DNA of 64,000 bases from Chryseobacterium echinoideorum (GCF_007474535.1 NZ_VKNW01000005.1:62001-126000); one strand, 5' to 3'; numbered from the stretch's first letter, positions 44,071 to 53,947 are shown. Made by a program: numbers and translations. Notes: generated by a model not told the origin, from the sequence alone.

Positions 44071-45648
44071 TTAGTTATATTTAGCAGCTATATCTTGGGC
44101 AGCCTGCTTAAGGACACCAGTGATATCGTTGTCTATTTTACCTGCTTTTATAGCAGCCATTGTATCTGGATGTTTAGATCTCAAGAATTCTATGTACTCG
44201 TGTTGAAATTCTTTTACTTTTCTGATCGGAACATTTCTCATTAAGTTTTCCGTTCCGGCGTAAATTATTGCCACCTGGCTATCAACAGGAAGTGGAGAGT
44301 TTACCGGTTGTTTTAGTAACTCCACATTTCTTTCACCTTTAGAGATAACTGCTAATGTAGAAGCATCAAGGTCTGAACCGAATTTAGCAAACGCTTCCAA
44401 TTCTTTATATTGAGCCTGGTCTAATTTAAGTGTACCAGAAACTTTTTTCATTGATTTGATCTGAGCATTACCTCCTACTCTAGATACAGAGATCCCCACG
44501 TTGATTGCAGGACGAACCCCTGAGTTGAATAAATCAGACTCTAAGAAAATCTGTCCGTCTGTAATAGAAATTACGTTGGTTGGAATATATGCAGAAACGT
44601 CACCAGCCTGAGTTTCAATAATCGGAAGTGCTGTTAAAGAACCGCCCCCTTTTACGATTGGTTTTAATGATTCTGGTAAATCATTCATCTGGCTTGCAAT
44701 TTGGTCATCAGCGATAACTTTTGCCGCTCTTTCTAATAATCTTGAGTGAAGATAGAAAACGTCTCCAGGATAAGCCTCACGACCCGGTGGTCTTCTCAAA
44801 AGAAGAGAAAGCTCACGGTAAGCAACTGCCTGTTTAGATAAATCATCATAAACGATTAAAGCAGGTCTTCCGGTATCTCTGAAATATTCTCCGATAGATG
44901 CTCCTGCCATTGCAGAATATACCTGCATAGGAACTGGATCAGAAGCATTAGCTGCAACGATAACCGTATAAGCGAGCGCCCCTTTATCTGATAATGTTTT
45001 TACAATCTGGGCTACTGTAGAGGCTTTCTGACCGATTGCCACATAAATACAGTATACAGGCTGACCAGCGTCATAAAACTCTTTTTGATTAATAATTGTA
45101 TCAATCGCAACCGTAGTTTTACCGGTCTGTCTGTCACCAATGATAAGCTCTCTTTGTCCTCTTCCGACAGGAATCATAGAGTCAATTGCTACGATACCCG
45201 ATTGTAAAGGCTCTGTTACCGGCTGTCTGTAGATAACTCCGGGAGCTTTTCTTTCCAATGGCATTTCATACAATTCTCCGGTGATAGGACCTTTACCGTC
45301 GATAGGGTTACCAAGAGTATCTACTACTCTACCCAACATACCTTCTCCTACTTTAATAGAAGAAATTCTGTTTGTTCTTCTTACGGTATCTCCTTCTCTT
45401 ACAAGTTTGCTTTCTCCTAGAAGGGCAACCCCTACGTTATCCTCTTCAAGGTTGAGTACGATACCTTCTACATCACTTGAAAATTTTACCAATTCTCCGT
45501 ATTGTACGTGTTCTAACCCGTAAACACGAGCAATACCATCACCGATGGTAAGAACTGTACCTACTTCCTCAACATTAGATTGAGTATCGAAGTTGGCCAA
45601 TTGCTGTTTTAAGATCGCAGATACTTCTGCCGGATTTATTTCTGCCAT
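44071..45648 (-). CDS. atpA: ATP synthase alpha subunit
   Basis: 525 residues, slightly longer than the 500-515 usual elsewhere, which is normal in this phylum. Walker [14 protein letters not shown], the catalytic-interface Arg in [11 protein letters not shown], and [26 protein letters not shown] are all present. F1 catalytic-head subunit that pairs with beta, whose gene (atpD) is not in this operon. Confidence 0.98.
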   Translation of the reverse strand: MAEINPAEVSAILKQQLANFDTQSNVEEVGTVLTIGDGIARVYGLEHVQYGELVKFSSDVEGIVLNLEEDNVGVALLGESKLVREGDTVRRTNRISSIKVGEGMLGRVVDTLGNPIDGKGPITGELYEMPLERKAPGVIYRQPVTEPLQSGIVAIDSMIPVGRGQRELIIGDRQTGKTTVAIDTIINQKEFYDAGQPVYCIYVAIGQKASTVAQIVKTLSDKGALAYTVIVAANASDPVPMQVYSAMAGASIGEYFRDTGRPALIVYDDLSKQAVAYRELSLLLRRPPGREAYPGDVFYLHSRLLERAAKVIADDQIASQMNDLPESLKPIVKGGGSLTALPIIETQAGDVSAYIPTNVISITDGQIFLESDLFNSGVRPAINVGISVSRVGGNAQIKSMKKVSGTLKLDQAQYKELEAFAKFGSDLDASTLAVISKGERNVELLKQPVNSPLPVDSQVAIIYAGTENLMRNVPIRKVKEFQHEYIEFLRSKHPDTMAAIKAGKIDNDITGVLKQAAQDIAAKYN

Positions 45649-45663
45649 TGTATGGTTTTTTTC

Positions 45664-46203
45664 TTAATTTAACTGAAAGTCTTTTTTAATCTTATTCAAT
45701 TTTGATTTTACAGATGCATCTACCTGCTGATCTCCCACTCTCAAAATATAACCTCCTAAAATTTCAGGTTTTACGATTACATTTATGTCAAAATTAGCAC
45801 CTGTATTCACAAGATTGGTAGATTTCAAAATCTGTTCGATATTTGATTGAGATAATTCTGTTGCAGTAGTCAGAGTAATCCTCTGAACACCGTTGATATC
45901 TTCAACTTTGTTGATAAACTGCTGTGCAATATTTTTCAGGTGGCTCTCACGTCCTTGTCTGATTACAAGAGTAATCAGGTTTTGTGAAGAAATTGAAAGG
46001 CTTTTGAAAATTTCTTTTGCTACTTCTACTTTTTTCTTAGAATCTATGTAAGGTGTAAGAAAGAATTTGTTCAAATCCGCAGATTCGTTCATCAGCTTTA
46101 CTACATCCTTCATGTCAGAAAATACAGTAGCCGTTTGACCTGATTCGTTGGTGAAATCAAGTAAACCTTGTGCGTATCTTTTAGCTACTTTAGATGTAAG
46201 CAT
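45664..46203 (-). CDS. atpH: ATP synthase delta subunit
   Basis: 179 residues of the OSCP/delta family: N-terminal six-helix domain (VAKRYAQGLLDF) and C-terminal GGYILRVGDQQVDASVKSKLNKIKKDF. It ties the peripheral stalk to F1. Two bases separate it from atpF. Confidence 0.95.
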   Translation of the reverse strand: MLTSKVAKRYAQGLLDFTNESGQTATVFSDMKDVVKLMNESADLNKFFLTPYIDSKKKVEVAKEIFKSLSISSQNLITLVIRQGRESHLKNIAQQFINKVEDINGVQRITLTTATELSQSNIEQILKSTNLVNTGANFDINVIVKPEILGGYILRVGDQQVDASVKSKLNKIKKDFQLN

Positions 46204-46205
46204 TA

Positions 46206-46700
46206 TTAGTTAAGGTTTGATTTGTTTAAATAATTTTGAACTAATTCATTCTGAGCTTCATTATTTTCAAGCTTTTGCTTCAAAATAGATTCTGCAATAT
46301 TCACAGACAAAGCACCAATTTGAGTTTTGATATCTGCCATTGCAGCATTTTTCTCTGCTTCAATCGTTTGTTTTGCAGCTTCTACTAATTTATCAGCTTC
46401 TACTTTTGCAATATCTTTAGCTTCTCCTACGATTCTGTCTTTAATTTCTCTTGCCTCTTTAAGAATAGCATCTCTTTCGATCTTAGCCTCACGCATAATT
46501 CTTTCGTTGTCAGACTTCAGATCTTCCATTTCTTTTCTTGCCAATTTCGCTTGGTTTAATGCATCAACAATAGAAGTTTCTCTGTCATTTACTGCATTTA
46601 CAATTGGCTTCCAGGCAAATTTAGCCAAAAGAAATAACAGGATAACAAAAGTAAGAGTCATCCAAAATAAAAGTCCAATTCCAGGTTCAATAATTCCCAT
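46206..46700 (-). CDS. atpF: ATP synthase b subunit
   Basis: 164 residues. One N-terminal membrane helix (GIGLLFWMTLTFVILLFLLAKFAWKPIV) and a long charged coiled coil (ALNQAKLARKEMEDLKSDNERIMREAK...). Peripheral stalk. No second b or b' gene is present, so the stalk is a homodimer. Confidence 0.95.
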   Translation of the reverse strand: MGIIEPGIGLLFWMTLTFVILLFLLAKFAWKPIVNAVNDRETSIVDALNQAKLARKEMEDLKSDNERIMREAKIERDAILKEAREIKDRIVGEAKDIAKVEADKLVEAAKQTIEAEKNAAMADIKTQIGALSVNIAESILKQKLENNEAQNELVQNYLNKSNLN

Positions 46701-46801
46701 ATCTGTAAATTCTTTTTTTAATATTATTTTATGGATTTCTTTTAAAAATTCTTAGCAGCAGCCAACCGCTTCACTGCTAAGAATATTTTTGTAAGGATAA
46801 A

Positions 46802-47020
46802 TTACTTGATGAAAGCACCAAAGATAATCGCAATAAGACCAGCACCTTCGATAAGACCTGCAGCAATAAGCATTGCTCCTTGGATTTTACCAGCTTGCTC
46901 AGGTTGTCTAGCAATAGCATCCATAGCGTGACCACCGATTTTACCGATACCCATACCTACTCCAAGTACAGCTAAACCGATACCTACGTAAATTAATCCT
47001 GTTCCAGTTGAAATGTCCAT
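46802..47020 (-). CDS. atpE: ATP synthase c subunit
   Basis: 72 residues forming a two-helix hairpin. The polar loop is ARQPEQAGKIQ and the ion-binding carboxylate is Glu58 (LIAAGLIEGAGL). No sodium-binding Gln pattern is evident in helix 1, so proton coupling is likely. It forms the c-ring. Confidence 0.96.
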   Translation of the reverse strand: MDISTGTGLIYVGIGLAVLGVGMGIGKIGGHAMDAIARQPEQAGKIQGAMLIAAGLIEGAGLIAIIFGAFIK

Positions 47021-47063
47021 AATAAATAAATTATTTAGTTAAAATTATTTTCTTTTTTTCTAA

Positions 47064-48179
47064 TTAATGAGCATGTTCTTCATGAGCGTGCTCTGCCACA
47101 GCAATTCCGATAAATAAAGCAGAAAGTACTGTAAAAATATATGCCTGTAATGCAGCGACTAACAATTCCAAAACTGAAACGAATAGCGCCAAAGGTACAG
47201 ATGCAAATCCTAATAATGGCGATTTAAAGATGAAAATCAATGAGATAATCGCCAGAATCATGATGTGTCCTGCCGTTACATTGGCAAAAAGTCGCATCAT
47301 CAAAGCAAAAGGTTTTGTGAAAATTCCGATGATCTCAATTGGAACCATGATCGGATACAATAATAAAGGAACCGGCGGCATAAAAATATGTTTCCAATAA
47401 TCTTTATTAGCACTGAATAATGTTATTAATAAAGTAATGATTGCCAAAACAGCCGTGATTGCAATATTTCCTGTAAGATTTGCTCCAAACGGGAAGAAAG
47501 GAATCAAACCGAACAAGTTATTGAACCAGATAAAGAAAAATGCGGTTAATAAATAAGGCATATATCTTTTATATTTTACTGATCCGATATTTGGGATAGC
47601 TACTTCATCTCTGATGAATACAATTACAGGCTCCATCAATTTACCTGCACCTTTCGGAAGCTGAGATTTCTTATAATTTCTTGCCATTCCGATAAAGATA
47701 ACCGCCATAAAAATTACTGAAAGCAACATAGAAGCTACGTTTTTAGTAATTGAAAAATCGTAGAAAACTTCGTTTGGATTATTTTTACCGCTGATAGTTG
47801 CAAATAAAGTTGCTTTTTTTAATCCTTTTGTAGAAACTACATTTCCATGTTCTAAAGTGTAGCCATCGTGTTCGTGTCCATGAGCAATATCTTTAGATAA
47901 AAAAGTATGTAAACCTTCACTGTCTTTGATAATCACAGGAAGCGGAATAGAAAAATGATGTTCTTCTCCCTTTTCATCTTTAGTAGTCCAAATATGCCAT
48001 TCGTTTGAATCACCGATGTGTTCCATGATCATTTTTGTAGCATTGAAAGGCTTGTCTCCTTCTGCATGCTCTACCGTTTCAGCTATCTTTTCACCTTCAG
48101 ATTCGTGTTGAGCAGCAGCAAAAGCACTAATAAACACAAATAAAAATGCGAAAAATAGGGAAGAAATTTTTCTGTTCAT
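47064..48179 (-). CDS. atpB: ATP synthase a subunit with exported N-terminal extension
   Basis: 371 residues, longer than the usual 240-270 because of an N-terminal signal peptide (SSLFFAFLFVFISAFAAAQ) and a His/Glu-rich domain of about 130 residues before the membrane part, a known trait of Bacteroidota. Proton-channel helices follow, with the essential Arg in ALMMRLFANVTAGH. The tail is His-rich (EHAHEEHAH). First gene of the atp operon. Confidence 0.95.
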   Translation of the reverse strand: MNRKISSLFFAFLFVFISAFAAAQHESEGEKIAETVEHAEGDKPFNATKMIMEHIGDSNEWHIWTTKDEKGEEHHFSIPLPVIIKDSEGLHTFLSKDIAHGHEHDGYTLEHGNVVSTKGLKKATLFATISGKNNPNEVFYDFSITKNVASMLLSVIFMAVIFIGMARNYKKSQLPKGAGKLMEPVIVFIRDEVAIPNIGSVKYKRYMPYLLTAFFFIWFNNLFGLIPFFPFGANLTGNIAITAVLAIITLLITLFSANKDYWKHIFMPPVPLLLYPIMVPIEIIGIFTKPFALMMRLFANVTAGHIMILAIISLIFIFKSPLLGFASVPLALFVSVLELLVAALQAYIFTVLSALFIGIAVAEHAHEEHAH

Positions 48180-48199
48180 ATCTCTTTTTTAATCGTGTG

Positions 48200-48230
48200 C
48201 AAATATATCGTTTTTATTAAACTTTACCAA
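48200..48230 (-). promoter_or_regulatory. Promoter of the ATP synthase operon
   Basis: Read on the minus strand: TTG (48230-48228), 20 bases, then TATATTTG (48207-48200), ending about 20 bases before the atpB ATG. This suggests atpB begins its own transcript, apart from the gene at 48262. Confidence 0.6.
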
Positions 48231-48261
48231 TATTAAAAATTGATTTTTATCATCAAAAAAA

Positions 48262-48531
48262 TCAGGATTTGTTAATAGCCCTTATTACCAGGTAGTATAT
48301 AAAGAAAGAACTTATAAGAAAGCAAATCACAAGAAACAGAAAATTTGCTTTCGTTTTATCAATGATAAACAATGAAAATCCTAGCCATAGAATATCTTTT
48401 GCAATATTGATGACCAAAAATCTCATTGCTGCATCAGATTTTCCGTATAGAAATTTTTTGAATATTATATATATAAGGATATTCAGTACTACAATTAGAA
48501 ATATTATAATGAAAGCCGCCGAAAAATTCAT
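48262..48531 (-). CDS. Small membrane protein upstream of atpB
   Basis: 89 residues with three membrane helices (SAAFIIIFLIVVLNILIYIIF, FLVINIAKDILWLGFSLFII, NFLFLVICFLISSFFIYYLVI) and little else. Directly upstream of atpB in the same direction, the place of atpI-type assembly genes in other bacteria, but the sequence does not clearly match AtpI. It is 82 bases upstream of atpB, with a promoter between them. Confidence 0.6.
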   Translation of the reverse strand: MNFSAAFIIIFLIVVLNILIYIIFKKFLYGKSDAAMRFLVINIAKDILWLGFSLFIIDKTKANFLFLVICFLISSFFIYYLVIRAINKS

Positions 48532-48607
48532 TCTGCAAAAATAAAATTATAATTGATAATCAAAAGAAATCTGCATTCATATCCTATTCATTTAATTAAA
48601 AATTCCT

Positions 48608-48615
48608 TATTTTTG
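48608..48615 (+). promoter_or_regulatory. -7 box of ffh
   Basis: TATTTTTG lies 22 bases before the ffh ATG (48638). No clear -33 element. Confidence 0.35.
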
Positions 48616-48637
48616 CCAACTATAATTTACAATTAAT

Positions 48638-49999
48638 ATGTTTAATAGTTTACAGGATAAATTAGACAAGGCGCTTCATAATATTTCCGGACGAGGAAAG
48701 ATTACGGAAATCAACGTGGCGGAAACCGTAAAAGAAATCCGCAGAGCATTGGTAGATGCCGATGTTAATTATAAAGTAGCAAAAGATCTTACCAAAAGAG
48801 TTCAGGATAAAGCGTTAGGACAAAATGTTCTTACCTCGCTTACTCCGGGACAGTTGATGACGAAAATCGTTCATGACGAGTTGGTAGATTTGATGGGAGG
48901 TTCTCAGGAAGGAATCAATCTTTCAGGAAAACCGTCTGTAATTCTGATTGCAGGGCTTCAAGGGTCAGGTAAAACCACTTTTTCCGGAAAACTTGCCAAT
49001 TATCTTAAAACAAAAAGAACCAAAAAACCTCTTTTGGTAGCGTGTGACGTTTACCGTCCTGCTGCTATTGACCAGCTGAAAGTTTTAGGCGGACAAATTG
49101 GGGTTCCTGTTTACACAGAAGAAGGAGCAACCAACCCTTCTACCATTGCTGAAAATGCAATTAATTTTGCCAAATCGAACGGGCATGATGTGGTGATCGT
49201 CGATACAGCAGGTCGCTTGGCAATTGATGAACAAATGATGAACGAAATAAAATCTGTTCATTATTTTATCAAGCCTAATGAAACTCTTTTCGTAGTTGAC
49301 TCTATGACAGGGCAAGATGCTGTAAATACGGCAAAAGCATTCAATGATGCTTTGAATTTTGACGGCGTTGTTTTGACTAAATTAGATGGTGATACACGAG
49401 GTGGAGCTGCTTTAACGATTCGTTCTGTAGTTGAGAAACCTATAAAATTTATTTCTACAGGCGAAAAAATGGAAGCTCTAGACCTTTTCTACCCGGAAAG
49501 GATGGCAGACAGAATCCTGGGAATGGGAGACGTTGTTTCCTTAGTAGAAAGAGCGCAAGAACAATTTGATGAAGAAGAAGCTAAAAAACTTCACAAAAAA
49601 ATTGCTAAAAACGAGTTTGGTTTTGATGATTTCCTAAAGCAGATCAATCAGATCAAAAAAATGGGTAATATGAAGGATTTGATGGGAATGATCCCCGGAG
49701 TTGGAAAAGCCATTAAAGATGTTGAAATCAGTGATGATGCATTTAAACATATTGAGGCAATCATTTATTCTATGACACCTGAAGAAAGAAGAAGACCTTC
49801 CATCATCAATACTCAGAGAAAAAACAGGATTGCCAAGGGTGCAGGAAGAAAAATTGAAGATGTAAATCAGCTGATGAAGCAGTTTGACCAAATGGGAAAA
49901 ATGATGAAAATGATGCAGGGACCACAAGGAAAACAAATGATGCAGATGATGAGCAAAATGCCAAATATACCGGGAATGGGCGGAATGTTCGGAAAATAA
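48638..49999 (+). CDS. ffh: Signal recognition particle protein Ffh
   Basis: 453 residues: N domain (helical, about 1-85), G domain with GLQGSGKTTFSGKLA (G1), DTAGRLAIDEQ (G3) and TKLDGDTRGGAAL (G4), and the Met-rich M domain at the C-terminus (MMKMMQGPQGKQMMQMMSK) that binds 4.5S RNA and signal peptides. Single-copy housekeeping gene with its own promoter and terminator. Confidence 0.97.
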   Translation: MFNSLQDKLDKALHNISGRGKITEINVAETVKEIRRALVDADVNYKVAKDLTKRVQDKALGQNVLTSLTPGQLMTKIVHDELVDLMGGSQEGINLSGKPSVILIAGLQGSGKTTFSGKLANYLKTKRTKKPLLVACDVYRPAAIDQLKVLGGQIGVPVYTEEGATNPSTIAENAINFAKSNGHDVVIVDTAGRLAIDEQMMNEIKSVHYFIKPNETLFVVDSMTGQDAVNTAKAFNDALNFDGVVLTKLDGDTRGGAALTIRSVVEKPIKFISTGEKMEALDLFYPERMADRILGMGDVVSLVERAQEQFDEEEAKKLHKKIAKNEFGFDDFLKQINQIKKMGNMKDLMGMIPGVGKAIKDVEISDDAFKHIEAIIYSMTPEERRRPSIINTQRKNRIAKGAGRKIEDVNQLMKQFDQMGKMMKMMQGPQGKQMMQMMSKMPNIPGMGGMFGK

Positions 50000-50022
50000 T
50001 CTACAAAAACTTTATCAATATA

Positions 50023-50051
50023 AACTCTCAGAATTTTCTGGGAGTTTTTTT
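50023..50051 (+). terminator. Terminator after ffh
   Basis: AAACTCTCAG and CTGGGAGTTT around AATTTT, followed by seven T. Confidence 0.8.
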
Positions 50052-50122
50052 GTGGCTAGATTGAGTTTTATTCTAAAATCTTTTTTTGAAGCTTAACTTA
50101 ATAGTGCTAGTCGATTTTAAAT

Positions 50123-50581
50123 CTACACCACAATCTCAGTCGTATTTTTCACCTCAGAAATTGTGAATGCACTGTGTGTACTGGCAATATGCTGTAGTGC
50201 TGTTAGTTTTGTAAGCATAAAATTGCGGTAATCTTCCATATCTTTCACGCAGATTTTAAGGATATAATCATAATCTCCGCTCACGTGAAAACATTCGGTA
50301 ACCTCATGCAGATCCATTATCTCACGCTCAAACTGCATTACAAATTCTTTCTTGTGCTGAGTAAGCCTTACGTGGCAGAGCACCAAAAATCTGCGGTCAA
50401 TTTTAGTCTTATCTACCAATGCAACATACTTAGAAATAACTCCGGAGTTTTCAAGCTTTTTGATGCGCTCATAAACAGCTGTAACCGAAAGATTAAGCTT
50501 GTGTGAGAGCTCTTTTGTAGTTTGTTTACCGTCTTTCTGCAAAAATTGCAGTAATTTTTTGTCGATTTCATCAAAATTCAT
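50123..50581 (-). CDS. Lrp/AsnC-family transcriptional regulator
   Basis: 152 residues. N-terminal HTH (DEIDKKLLQFLQKDGKQTTKELSHKLNLSVTAVYERIKKLENSGVI) and C-terminal RAM/AsnC effector domain (HVSGDYDYILKICVKDMEDYRNF). Lrp-type regulators respond to amino acids. It is divergent from the methionine gamma-lyase-like gene at 50726, so it probably controls that gene in response to a sulfur or other amino acid. Confidence 0.9.
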   Translation of the reverse strand: MNFDEIDKKLLQFLQKDGKQTTKELSHKLNLSVTAVYERIKKLENSGVISKYVALVDKTKIDRRFLVLCHVRLTQHKKEFVMQFEREIMDLHEVTECFHVSGDYDYILKICVKDMEDYRNFMLTKLTALQHIASTHSAFTISEVKNTTEIVV

Positions 50582-50612
50582 AGAAAAAAAATTTATGCTG
50601 TGAATAATTATT

Positions 50613-50641
50613 CAAATATAATAAACTTTATATCTACCAAA
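50613..50641 (-). promoter_or_regulatory. Promoter of the Lrp-type regulator
   Basis: On the minus strand, TTTG (50641-50638), 17 bases, TATATTTG (50620-50613), ending 31 bases before the ATG. Confidence 0.45.
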
Positions 50642-50725
50642 ATATAAAATGATAGTTTTATTTTCTAAATATCTTACAATTGATTGTAATAAACATTGAA
50701 ATTAGTCATTTTTAAACAAAAAAAT

Positions 50726-51952
50726 ATGGATCAATTTAATGCAGCCAACGAAATTCAGGATCTTCAGTATTTTGGTGAATTTGGAGGAGTAAATCCGTCT
50801 ATTTCAGACAGTTCTACTTACACTTTTCTTTCAGCAAAAACAATGTTTGACACCTTTGAAGGTAATGCGGAAGGATGTTATCTGTATTCCCGTCATTCCT
50901 CACCTATGAATCTGTATCTTTCAGAGGCATTGGCAAAAATGGAAAACACAGAGGCAGCCAATGTAACAGCTTCAGGAATGGGAGCCATAACTTCTGTGCT
51001 AATGCAGATCTGTAAAAGCGGCGATCACATTATTTCAAGCAGAACGATTTACGGAGGAACTTATGCTTTCATGAAAAATTTTCTTCCCACTTTCCAAATA
51101 GAAACCAGCTTTGTTGATATCGGTAATTTTGAGTCTATTGAAAATGCAATTCAGCCCAACACCAAAATAATCTATTGTGAAAGCGTAAGTAATCCGCTTC
51201 TTGAAGTGGCAGACCTTAGAAAACTTTCTGAAATCTGTAAAAAACACAATCTAAAACTGGTTGTTGATAATACTTTCTCACCACTTTCCATTTCTCCTAC
51301 TCTTTTAGGAGCAGATATTGTCATACATTCTTTAACTAAATTCATCAACGGAAGCAGCGATACTGTTGGCGGTGTTTACTGTGGAAGCCAGCAATTTATA
51401 GACGACACCAAAAATGTAAATAACGGAGCGTGTATGCTGTTGGGGCCAACCATGGACAGCCTTCGCTCGGCAAGCATTCTTAAAAACCTAAGAACACTTC
51501 ATATCAGAATGAAGCAGCACAGCCATAATGCTTTATATCTTGCACAAAAGTTTGAAGAAGACGGTCTGAAGGTTTCTTATCCCGGACTGAAATCCCATAA
51601 AAACCATGACCTGATGAAAAGTATGATGCATGAAGAGTACGGTTTTGGCGGACTTTTAACTTTGGATGCAGAAACGACAGATAAAGCCAATGAACTGATG
51701 GAGTTGATGCAGAAAGAAAACCTGGGTTATCTTGCGGTAAGTTTAGGATTTTATAAAACATTATTCTCATGCTCCGGAAGTTCCACTTCTTCTGAAATCC
51801 CTGAGGAAGAAAGAGAAGCGATGGGAATTTCTGACGGACTGATCCGATTCTCTATTGGGTTGGATCATGACATACAACGTACTTATGAAAAAATGAAAGA
51901 ATGCATGCTGAAGACAGGCGTTCTCAATCATAAAACATCATCCATATTCTAA
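50726..51952 (+). CDS. Cys/Met-metabolism PLP enzyme, methionine gamma-lyase-like
   Basis: 408 residues of the trans-sulfuration (Cys/Met_Meta_PP) family. Motifs: YSRHSSPMNLYLSEALAKMENTEAA, ASGMGAITSVLMQICKSGDHI, VDNTFSPLSISPTLLGADIVIHSLTKFINGSSDTVGG (PLP-Lys in HSLTKF). Start at ATG 50726; the TTG at 50696 lies in promoter-like sequence. Probable C-S lyase activity on methionine or a related sulfur amino acid; cystathionine enzymes are alternatives. It is divergent from an Lrp-type regulator. Confidence 0.85.
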   Translation: MDQFNAANEIQDLQYFGEFGGVNPSISDSSTYTFLSAKTMFDTFEGNAEGCYLYSRHSSPMNLYLSEALAKMENTEAANVTASGMGAITSVLMQICKSGDHIISSRTIYGGTYAFMKNFLPTFQIETSFVDIGNFESIENAIQPNTKIIYCESVSNPLLEVADLRKLSEICKKHNLKLVVDNTFSPLSISPTLLGADIVIHSLTKFINGSSDTVGGVYCGSQQFIDDTKNVNNGACMLLGPTMDSLRSASILKNLRTLHIRMKQHSHNALYLAQKFEEDGLKVSYPGLKSHKNHDLMKSMMHEEYGFGGLLTLDAETTDKANELMELMQKENLGYLAVSLGFYKTLFSCSGSSTSSEIPEEEREAMGISDGLIRFSIGLDHDIQRTYEKMKECMLKTGVLNHKTSSIF

Positions 51953-51963
51953 TTATTTTGTAG

Positions 51964-51999
51964 ATAAAAGCTGTCTTAATTGGCAGCTTTTATTGTTTT
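51964..51999 (+). terminator. Terminator after the PLP-enzyme gene
   Basis: ATAAAAGCTGTC pairs with GGCAGCTTTTAT around TTAATT, followed by TGTTTTTT. Confidence 0.8.
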
Positions 52000-52060
52000 T
52001 TAGAATGAGCTTATTATTCAACGGAGAGATCATCTGATTAATTCTTAATCACCAACCGAT

Positions 52061-53065
52061 CTAACCTTTATGGAAATGTGCAGGAAAAGCATCTTCCGGC
52101 TTCATCTTGAAAACATTCAGCAAAATCCAGGATTTTAAAAAGCCATAACCGTAGGAAAACATCTGGATGTAAGTAGACATTACTGCCATTGCACCAATAG
52201 CAATATTTCTGGTAACCATCATGGCATGAATACAGATTACGAAAGTGTAAAACCCATAGAAAGCCAATATAATTCCTTTTCCTAAAATAAAATATTCTAT
52301 AAATCCTAAAACATATCCTAACAGAAAAAGACTTGGAAAAGCAAAAGAAATCTTCACATAATCAGGGTGGCGCTGATTAAGAATCGGTCTTGCACATCCA
52401 AACTGATACACCTGTTTTGAAAATCTACCAAAATCTACTCTTCTTTTATGATATACTGCAATATCATCGAAAAATGCAGTAGTAAAACCATTCTCCCAAA
52501 GCGTCATTGAGAGATCAGGATCTTCGCCTATTCTCATTTCAGAAAAGCCGCCCACTTTTTCAAAAACTTCTTTTTTCACGCCCATATTAAAGCTTCTCGG
52601 CTGAAATCTGGACACAGATTTTTTACTTCCTCTGATTCCTCCCGTTGTAAAAACAGATGTCATAGAATAAGAAATCGCTTTCTGCATCAGATTAAAACCT
52701 TTATGCGCCTTATCTGCTCCTCCAAAAGCATCGCATGGAATATTCTGAATATTATTCTTAATATTTTCAATATAATCTTTCTCTACAATCACGTCACTAT
52801 CCACAAAAACCAGCCAGTCGTGGAAAGCTCTTTTAGCACCATAATTTCTTGATAAACCAGGTCCTGAATTGTCTTTTCTGAAATATTTAATGTTTAAAAA
52901 CTCTTCAAAATTTTTAATTGTAGGTTTCAGGTCAACCAATGAGCCATCATCTACAATAATGACTTCAAAATCTTTATCGGTTTGTGAAATGAGTGAATTC
53001 AGAAGCTCAAAAAGCTCATCTTTTCTGTTGAATATAGCGACAATAATGGAAATGGTTGGTTTCAA
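52061..53065 (-). CDS. Glycosyltransferase family 2 membrane protein (TTG start)
   Basis: 334 residues. GT-A catalytic domain (ISIIVAIFNRKDELFELLNSL, VIIVDDGS, VFVDSDVIVEKDYI with the DxD-like DSD, GEDPDLSMTLWENG) followed by about three C-terminal membrane helices (SFAFPSLFLLGYVLGFIEYFIL, IILAFYGFYTFVICIHAMM). It adds sugars to an envelope glycan or lipid. The only start after the upstream stop codon is TTG at 53065; a -7 box ends 13 bases upstream, so the TTG is likely real. Confidence 0.85.
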   Translation of the reverse strand: MKPTISIIVAIFNRKDELFELLNSLISQTDKDFEVIIVDDGSLVDLKPTIKNFEEFLNIKYFRKDNSGPGLSRNYGAKRAFHDWLVFVDSDVIVEKDYIENIKNNIQNIPCDAFGGADKAHKGFNLMQKAISYSMTSVFTTGGIRGSKKSVSRFQPRSFNMGVKKEVFEKVGGFSEMRIGEDPDLSMTLWENGFTTAFFDDIAVYHKRRVDFGRFSKQVYQFGCARPILNQRHPDYVKISFAFPSLFLLGYVLGFIEYFILGKGIILAFYGFYTFVICIHAMMVTRNIAIGAMAVMSTYIQMFSYGYGFLKSWILLNVFKMKPEDAFPAHFHKG

Positions 53066-53078
53066 ATTGAAAATTTGT

Positions 53079-53086
53079 CAAATTTA
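53079..53086 (-). promoter_or_regulatory. -7 box upstream of the TTG-start glycosyltransferase gene
   Basis: TAAATTTG on the minus strand, 13 bases from the start codon; leader of only a few bases. Confidence 0.35.
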
Positions 53087-53176
53087 CTTATTAAGAAAAG
53101 AATTTACAAAAAATTTAAAGTTAATAAAATATAAAAACCAGAATATTAATATTCTGGTTACTTAAACTTATAATGG

Positions 53177-53947
53177 TTATCTTTCTAAAGTATTATTAAC
53201 TTTTTTTTGATTTTCAATTATTTGATTTCGCTGTTGAGGAGTGAGATTTTTTTCTGGAAAAGGATTTTGTTTATATTCTTCTCTTTTTTTAATATACTCT
53301 TGCCTTGTAACAGGTATACCTTTTTGTAATTGAGCTATTTCGATTTGTTTTTTTTCGATTGAAACAGCTTTAAATTTATCAAAGCCTTTTTCATCTTCTA
53401 TATGTAAAATCAAACCAGGTAATCCTTTAAATCTATAAGGTCCCTCAAAAAAAGGAATTTCTTTAGTATACCAAGCTGTATACAGTCTATTATTAAACAT
53501 TATAGTAGCTTTGTTACATTTATATCCTAAAATATCTATTGACTCAATAAAATCAACATTCCACTTTAGAAAATTTGATTTAAATGTAAATAAATCTCTT
53601 CCTAATTGAGCAGAAACAAAAATATCGCTATTTAATCGAAAAACAGAATGTTTAACTTTAGGCATAGAAAAATCTTTTCCATTTACCTCAACAGTTGTAT
53701 TTGAGCTTAGAGCCATCTCCATTTTTTTCTTCATTAAATCCAAAGCTTGTTGATACTTATCACTATAATAAATAGAAGAACTTCCATTCATAGCCAGCAC
53801 CATAATTTCGTTATTTTTATTGTTGATTTGTGCTGTATCTTTTACAGAATCATAACTATATTTAATTATTAAATCTGATAGATTTTTTTGAGACTGACAA
53901 AAAAACACGATTGGGATAAACAGTAAAAAGATATTAATTATTTTCAT
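53177..53947 (-). CDS. GLPGLI-family exported protein
   Basis: 256 residues with a signal peptide (KIINIFLLFIPIVFFCQ) and the family-naming motif near the middle (GPYRFKGLPGLILHIEDEKG). Preceding strands (FIESIDILGYKCNKATIMFNNRLYTAWYTKEIPFFEGP) are also typical. The family is restricted to Bacteroidota, often as porin-like or periplasmic proteins of unknown role. The C-terminus is Gln/Asn/Lys-rich. The decayed peptide gene at 53957 lies directly upstream, just beyond the start codon. Confidence 0.85.
   Translation of the reverse strand: MKIINIFLLFIPIVFFCQSQKNLSDLIIKYSYDSVKDTAQINNKNNEIMVLAMNGSSSIYYSDKYQQALDLMKKKMEMALSSNTTVEVNGKDFSMPKVKHSVFRLNSDIFVSAQLGRDLFTFKSNFLKWNVDFIESIDILGYKCNKATIMFNNRLYTAWYTKEIPFFEGPYRFKGLPGLILHIEDEKGFDKFKAVSIEKKQIEIAQLQKGIPVTRQEYIKKREEYKQNPFPEKNLTPQQRNQIIENQKKVNNTLER

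Noticed and set aside
46327..46755. Plus-strand frame antisense to atpF
   Set aside because: It mirrors the regular codon pattern of the coiled coil in atpF and has no independent coding evidence.
50696..50725. TTG start for the methionine gamma-lyase-like gene
   Set aside because: The extra ten codons are untypical, whereas ATG 50726 matches the family start.
53079..53165. Terminator upstream of the glycosyltransferase
   Set aside because: AACCAGAATATT / AATATTCTGGTT forms a perfect 12-bp palindrome near 53137-53160, and could end the transcript of an upstream minus gene only in the wrong order; without a T-run on the useful side I did not list it as a terminator.
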